In this document: positions 35,565 through 38,929 of the stretch, in pieces
How positions within the stretch are numbered: the first letter of the stretch is position 1
Layout: the number at the start of each line of letters is the position of its first letter
NCBI GenBank assembly: GCA_028282925.1
Contig: JANQGV010000026.1
Location: 1-38,929 of the forward strand
Direction of reading: 5' to 3'
DNA length: 38,929 nucleotides
DNA from: Thermodesulfobacteriota bacterium
GTDB lineage: Bacteria; Desulfobacterota; WTBG01; CAIYCZ01; CAIRTM01
Notes under the pieces: generated by a model
Databases searched by the model: none
What the model was told of the DNA's origin: nothing
What the model saw: the letters and a program-made list of their open reading frames with translations, nothing else
Position numbers and translations under genes: made by a program

Positions 35565-36042
35565 GGTGACTCCTTTCGCTATTTCCTCTGTGCGGCTTTT
35601 TCAACACTATGCAATATATTATTAGTTTGTTTTTTTGCCTGACTTATTTAAAAGAACACCCATTATACTGGGTTCTTCCTTAGTTTACAAATAATTAGAT
35701 AGAAATACTGTAAGTCACATGATTTGTCAAGGTAATTTAAACACTTTTAGGGATACGGCACAACGCTGCACGGCGGGTTCTGCAGGCGGGGAACGATCAA
35801 ACGTTTTCCGGCTCTCTACAATGAATTTTGGAAACCGGGGCTGCTTGTAATTGTATAAAAATGATATATTATATTAGAATATGTTGTGTATGGTGATTTA
35901 TTCTTATCGTTAACAAACACCTGTTTCGCGGAGTCCTGCACCAGTGCATCAATATCGATAATCTTTTTTAAATCTTGTAAAGCAGTGTTGCCAAGTAGCC
36001 GAAGAAAACTATAGCTGGGTATTTCTATTGGACAGAGGAAAG
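35565..36042. other. Divergent intergenic region between flavoprotein operon and EAL-HDOD gene
   Basis: These 478 bases contain no supported gene. The part 35620-35740 is AT-rich and probably carries the flavoprotein operon promoter; the part near 35850-35900 likely serves the EAL-HDOD gene. I see no convincing operator. Confidence 0.55.
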
Positions 36043-37251
36043 ATGAACGTTTTTGTTGCCAGACAGCCGATTTTTGACGAGAAAAAGAATGTGCATGCAT
36101 ATGAATTACTCTTTCGTTCCGGCATAGCCAACTTTTATGACGAAAGCCTTGACGGCGACCACTCAACCTCCAAGGTCATCTCCAACAGCCTGCTGGTTAT
36201 CGGCATGGATTCTCTTACAAAAGGCAAGAGGGCTTTCATTAATTTTACTCGAAATCTGCTTGTGAAAGGGGCCCCGTCCGTTATCCCCAAAGATTTGGTA
36301 ACCGTAGAGATACTGGAGACGGTGGAGCCTGATGAAGAAGTAGTGGCCGCGTGCCGAAAACTGAAGCAGTCGGGTTACGTGCTGGCACTTGATGATTTTG
36401 TATTTGAGGAAAAATACCGGCCCCTTATCGATCTCGCCGACATTATCAAAGTTGATTTCAAGCTCACTACGGGCGATGAGCGGAAGCATGTGATAGAAGA
36501 GTGTCACAACTCCGATATCAAGTTTCTAGCTGAAAAAGTTGAAAATATCGAGGAGTTTCAGCAGGCCCAGGACCTGGGCTACAGCTATTTCCAGGGCTAT
36601 TTTTTCAGTGCGCCCGATGTTGTTTCAGGGAAAGACATTCCTTCCAATAAGCTCAATTATCTACGGGTATTGAACGAGGTCAACAAGCCGGATGTGGATT
36701 TTGAAAAGGTAGAGGACATTATCCGGCGGGACATCGCACTGTCATACAAACTGCTGCGGTTTATGAACTCGGCCTTTTTCAACTTTACGGTCAAGGTGGA
36801 ATCCATCCGGCATGCACTGGTTCTCCTTGGGGTTCGAGAAGTGAAAAAATGGATCAATATCGTGGCCCTCAGCGGCATGGGGTATGACAAACCCCAGGAA
36901 CTGCTGGTGTTGTCCCTTATCAGGGCCAGATTCTGTGAATTTCTGGCAAACAGTATGGGGATGGAAAAGCGTAACGCCGACTTTTTCATGATGGGGCTTT
37001 TTTCAGTAATCGACGGGCTGGTGGACAGGCCGATGCAGGAGATACTCTCTGAACTGCCGATCCTTGACGATATCAAAGGGGCGCTGCTCGGGGATGAAAA
37101 TATCTTCAACGATGTGTTCAATCTTGTGCTGGCCTATGAAAAGGGGGACTGGGATACAACGGCATCCTGTGCGGGCAAACTGCAGGTTGCTGAAGAAGGT
37201 TTGCCGGATTTTTTTCTCGATTCGGTTAAGTGGGCTAATATGGCTTTATGA
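36043..37251 (+). CDS. EAL-HDOD signalling protein with degenerate EAL domain
   Basis: The 402-residue protein joins an EAL-type domain (about 1-190) to an HDOD domain (about 195-400), the layout of the YuxH/CdgJ family. Motifs expected for c-di-GMP hydrolysis are altered: EAL reads ELL in AYELLFRS, and DDFG reads DDFV in LALDDFVF, while VEILE, IKVDF and the QGY of YFQGYFFSAPD remain. It probably does not hydrolyse c-di-GMP but acts as a regulator, as for related proteins controlling motility. The ATG at 36043 follows GAGGAAAG; in-frame codons further upstream lack a ribosome site. A repeat fragment starts about 10 bases after the stop. Confidence 0.85.
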   Translation: MNVFVARQPIFDEKKNVHAYELLFRSGIANFYDESLDGDHSTSKVISNSLLVIGMDSLTKGKRAFINFTRNLLVKGAPSVIPKDLVTVEILETVEPDEEVVAACRKLKQSGYVLALDDFVFEEKYRPLIDLADIIKVDFKLTTGDERKHVIEECHNSDIKFLAEKVENIEEFQQAQDLGYSYFQGYFFSAPDVVSGKDIPSNKLNYLRVLNEVNKPDVDFEKVEDIIRRDIALSYKLLRFMNSAFFNFTVKVESIRHALVLLGVREVKKWINIVALSGMGYDKPQELLVLSLIRARFCEFLANSMGMEKRNADFFMMGLFSVIDGLVDRPMQEILSELPILDDIKGALLGDENIFNDVFNLVLAYEKGDWDTTASCAGKLQVAEEGLPDFFLDSVKWANMAL

Positions 37252-37260
37252 TGGCAAAGA

Positions 37261-37281
37261 GACTGTCGGAGAACGCTCATC
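37261..37281 (+). repeat. Fragment of palindromic 3'-end repeat (left end only)
   Basis: GACTGTCGGAGAACGCTCAT matches the left ends of the repeats at 4284 and 6522 and again lies just after a stop codon (37251). No right half follows. Confidence 0.5.
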
Positions 37282-37378
37282 AAGAGATACCGCTATTGGG
37301 GCTGGCTGAAACACCTCGTGATATTCCCTGAAACAATACCCTGATGCACAAATACACCATTATGCCGGAGGGTGGTAT

Positions 37379-38686
37379 ATGGAGATGATTAAAAAGTATT
37401 TCAGGCTTGAAGAACTGGAAACCAGTATTCGTCAGGAGGTTATTGCCGGTATCACAACCTTCATGACCATGGCCTATATCATTATCGTCAATCCCAAGAT
37501 CCTTGAGGCGGCAGGGATTCCATTCGGCCCGTCCATGGTGGCAACGATCCTGAGCGCTTTTTTCGGCACCCTGACCATGGGCCTGTATGCCAAACGGCCG
37601 TTTGCTATTGCACCGTATATGGGAGAAAACGCCTTTGTGGCCTACACGGTCTGCAAAGTGCTGGGCTACAGCTGGCAGACGGCTATCGGGGCCATTTTTA
37701 TCGGCGGCGTTTTATTTACACTCCTGACCGTTTTTAAGTTTCGGTCCTGGCTCACCAACCAGATCCCGGAAAGCCTGAAAGTGAGTTTCGCGGTGGGTAT
37801 CGGTTTTTTCCTCACGTTTATCGGCCTCAACGATGCCGGTATTGTAGTGGTCGGCTCTCCAGGGGCCCCGGTGCATGTGGGCAATCTCAAGGAAACCAGT
37901 GTGCTCCTGTCGGTGTTCGGCTTCCTGTTCATCGTCTTTTTTATGATTAAAAAAATACGAGGCGCGATCCTGTGGGGCATTTTGCTCACAACGTTTCTGG
38001 CCAACCTGTCCGGGGTTATCGATCTGCCGGATGTCTGGGTGGCCGCCCCCCCATCGCTGGAGCCGATTCTCTTCAAGCTCGATGTTCTGGGCTGCCTGAA
38101 ATGGGGGTTCTTTTCGGTGATACTGACGGTCTTTGTGATGGATTTTGTGGACACCATGGGAACCCTTATCGGGGTGTCCTACAAGGCGGGCCTGCTGGAT
38201 GAAAACGGCAACCTGCCCGAGATAGAAAAACCGATGCTGTGCGATGCCCTGGCTACCATTGTGGGCTCTCTGTTGGGTACAACCACAACCGGAACCTTTA
38301 TCGAATCGGCGGCAGGCATTGAAGCAGGTGGCCGGTCCGGACTTACGGCGGTGGTTACCGCACTTCTTTTCCTGGCCGGGCTTTTCTTTGCACCGTTTCT
38401 GGCGGTCATACCGGCCTGTGCCTATGGCCCGGCGCTTATTGTGGTGGGTTTGCTGATGCTGTCGACCATAAGCAAGGCGCACCTTGATGATATGACCGAA
38501 GCGGTGCCGATTTTTGCGGTCATTACCCTGATGAGCTTCACCTACAACATGGGTATCGGGATTACCGCCGGCTTTGTGCTGTATCCGCTCATAAAGATGT
38601 TTGCCGGGCAGAAAGAGGATATTCCGCCGGGGATGTGGATTTTGGGTGGAATTTCGCTTATCTTTTTTGTATTTTATCCATACTAA
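37379..38686 (+). CDS. NCS2-family purine permease (AzgA/PbuG-like)
   Basis: The 435-residue protein is hydrophobic throughout with about 12-14 membrane segments. It has the AzgA-type family signatures: EVIAGITTFMTMAYIIIVNP near the N-terminus, APYMGENAFVAYTV, FVMDFVDTMGTLIG, and TTTTGTFIESAAGIEAGGRSG. The family imports adenine, guanine or hypoxanthine by proton symport. The substrate loop reads APYMGEN where PbuG/AdeQ-type members have APGMGLN, so substrate preference may differ. A GGAGGG run lies before the ATG. No purine-type riboswitch is visible in the 127 bases upstream. A weak hairpin with a T run follows the gene. Confidence 0.9.
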   Translation: MEMIKKYFRLEELETSIRQEVIAGITTFMTMAYIIIVNPKILEAAGIPFGPSMVATILSAFFGTLTMGLYAKRPFAIAPYMGENAFVAYTVCKVLGYSWQTAIGAIFIGGVLFTLLTVFKFRSWLTNQIPESLKVSFAVGIGFFLTFIGLNDAGIVVVGSPGAPVHVGNLKETSVLLSVFGFLFIVFFMIKKIRGAILWGILLTTFLANLSGVIDLPDVWVAAPPSLEPILFKLDVLGCLKWGFFSVILTVFVMDFVDTMGTLIGVSYKAGLLDENGNLPEIEKPMLCDALATIVGSLLGTTTTGTFIESAAGIEAGGRSGLTAVVTALLFLAGLFFAPFLAVIPACAYGPALIVVGLLMLSTISKAHLDDMTEAVPIFAVITLMSFTYNMGIGITAGFVLYPLIKMFAGQKEDIPPGMWILGGISLIFFVFYPY

Positions 38687-38700
38687 ATATTAAATGGGAT

Positions 38701-38727
38701 CCTTTTTTCCTAATCGAAAAGGTTTTT
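38701..38727 (+). terminator. Weak intrinsic terminator after permease gene
   Basis: CCTTTT and AAAAGG form a short stem with a 10-base loop followed by TTTTT, 15 bases after the stop codon. Confidence 0.4.
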
Positions 38728-38753
38728 AACGTTCCTGGACAAAATAACACTTT

Positions 38754-38929
38754 TATAAAACGCTACACGTCTTCTCCTCCTTTTCTTTGCTCGCTCCAAA
38801 GAAAAGTAGGCAAAAGAAAAGGCGCCCTGCAACTTGTCCCGCCGCCGGCGGGATACCCTCGCGGCACGATTTCAGTCGGCGGGTCAACAAACTCGCCCCT
38901 GAAAAACGGGACTCAAACATGTCGACCCT
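38754..38929. repeat. Dispersed structured repeat, copy 2 (cut by window end)
   Basis: Starting at TATAAAACGCT this block matches the element at 822-1050 in the same orientation up to the last base of the window (GTCGACCCT). Differences fall mainly in stems as paired changes and in loops; for example, the first stem is TTTTCTTT/AAAGAAAA here and CCTTTCTTT/AAAGAAAGG in copy 1. Confidence 0.8.

Noticed and set aside
37252-37378. Purine riboswitch before the permease gene
   Set aside because: No conserved purine-aptamer core or three-way junction could be seen in the 127-base gap.

Overview
The window reads as chromosomal DNA of a strictly anaerobic Gram-negative bacterium, most likely a Desulfobacterota (deltaproteobacterial) sulfate reducer or syntroph. 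The basis is a methylene-tetrahydrofolate reductase / heterodisulfide-reductase-like gene set of the Wood-Ljungdahl type, a probable selenoprotein, NtrC-type sigma-54 regulation, outer-membrane and lipoprotein signals, and abundant flavoproteins. The species cannot be named from the sequence alone.

Layout. 1-3,330: the 3' end of a DUF1329 gene, a terminator and a dispersed structured repeat, then a minus-strand group: nikR, a flavin-reductase-like protein, a glyoxalase II (gloB) and a small PKD lipoprotein. 3,446-6,514: two c-di-GMP-type PilZ proteins, one fused to a SAM methyltransferase, each followed by a palindromic repeat right after its stop codon. 7,156-10,848: a membrane hybrid histidine kinase, an outer-membrane beta-barrel protein and a convergent exported alpha/beta hydrolase. 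11,478-25,533: the core of the window, described below. 26,326-28,461: a membrane-anchored sulfatase/phosphotransferase-like protein. 28,750-30,841: an OmpR-type regulator and its kinase. 30,936-35,564: a minus-strand operon of three flavoproteins (two PCMH/VAO-type FAD oxidases and one FixC/geranylgeranyl-reductase-like protein). 36,043-38,686: an EAL-HDOD protein and an NCS2 purine permease. The window ends inside a second copy of the dispersed repeat.

The core is a tightly packed run REC - metF-like - hdrC - hdrB - hdrA - mvhD - metV - metF, with mostly 1-4 base overlaps. It matches in content the MetFV-HdrABC-MvhD complex known from acetogens such as Moorella, but has additions: a second, shorter MetF-like protein at its head; an about 1,487-residue HdrA that appears to be a fusion of two HdrA halves with an inserted NfnB/GltD-type NAD(P)H module; and an MvhD whose reading frame crosses an in-frame TGA with a SECIS-like hairpin just downstream, so it is probably a selenoprotein. 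The run is bracketed by a PAS histidine kinase and an NtrC-type activator upstream, and by a receiver protein and a receiver-kinase hybrid downstream. A sigma-54-like promoter and a pair of GGGG/CCCC palindromes lie between the activator and the run. The natural reading is a phosphorelay-controlled, possibly electron-bifurcating methylene-THF reductase (or methyl-THF oxidase) complex linking C1 metabolism to NAD(P)H and to a second redox partner through MvhD. Catalytic direction and partners are inference.
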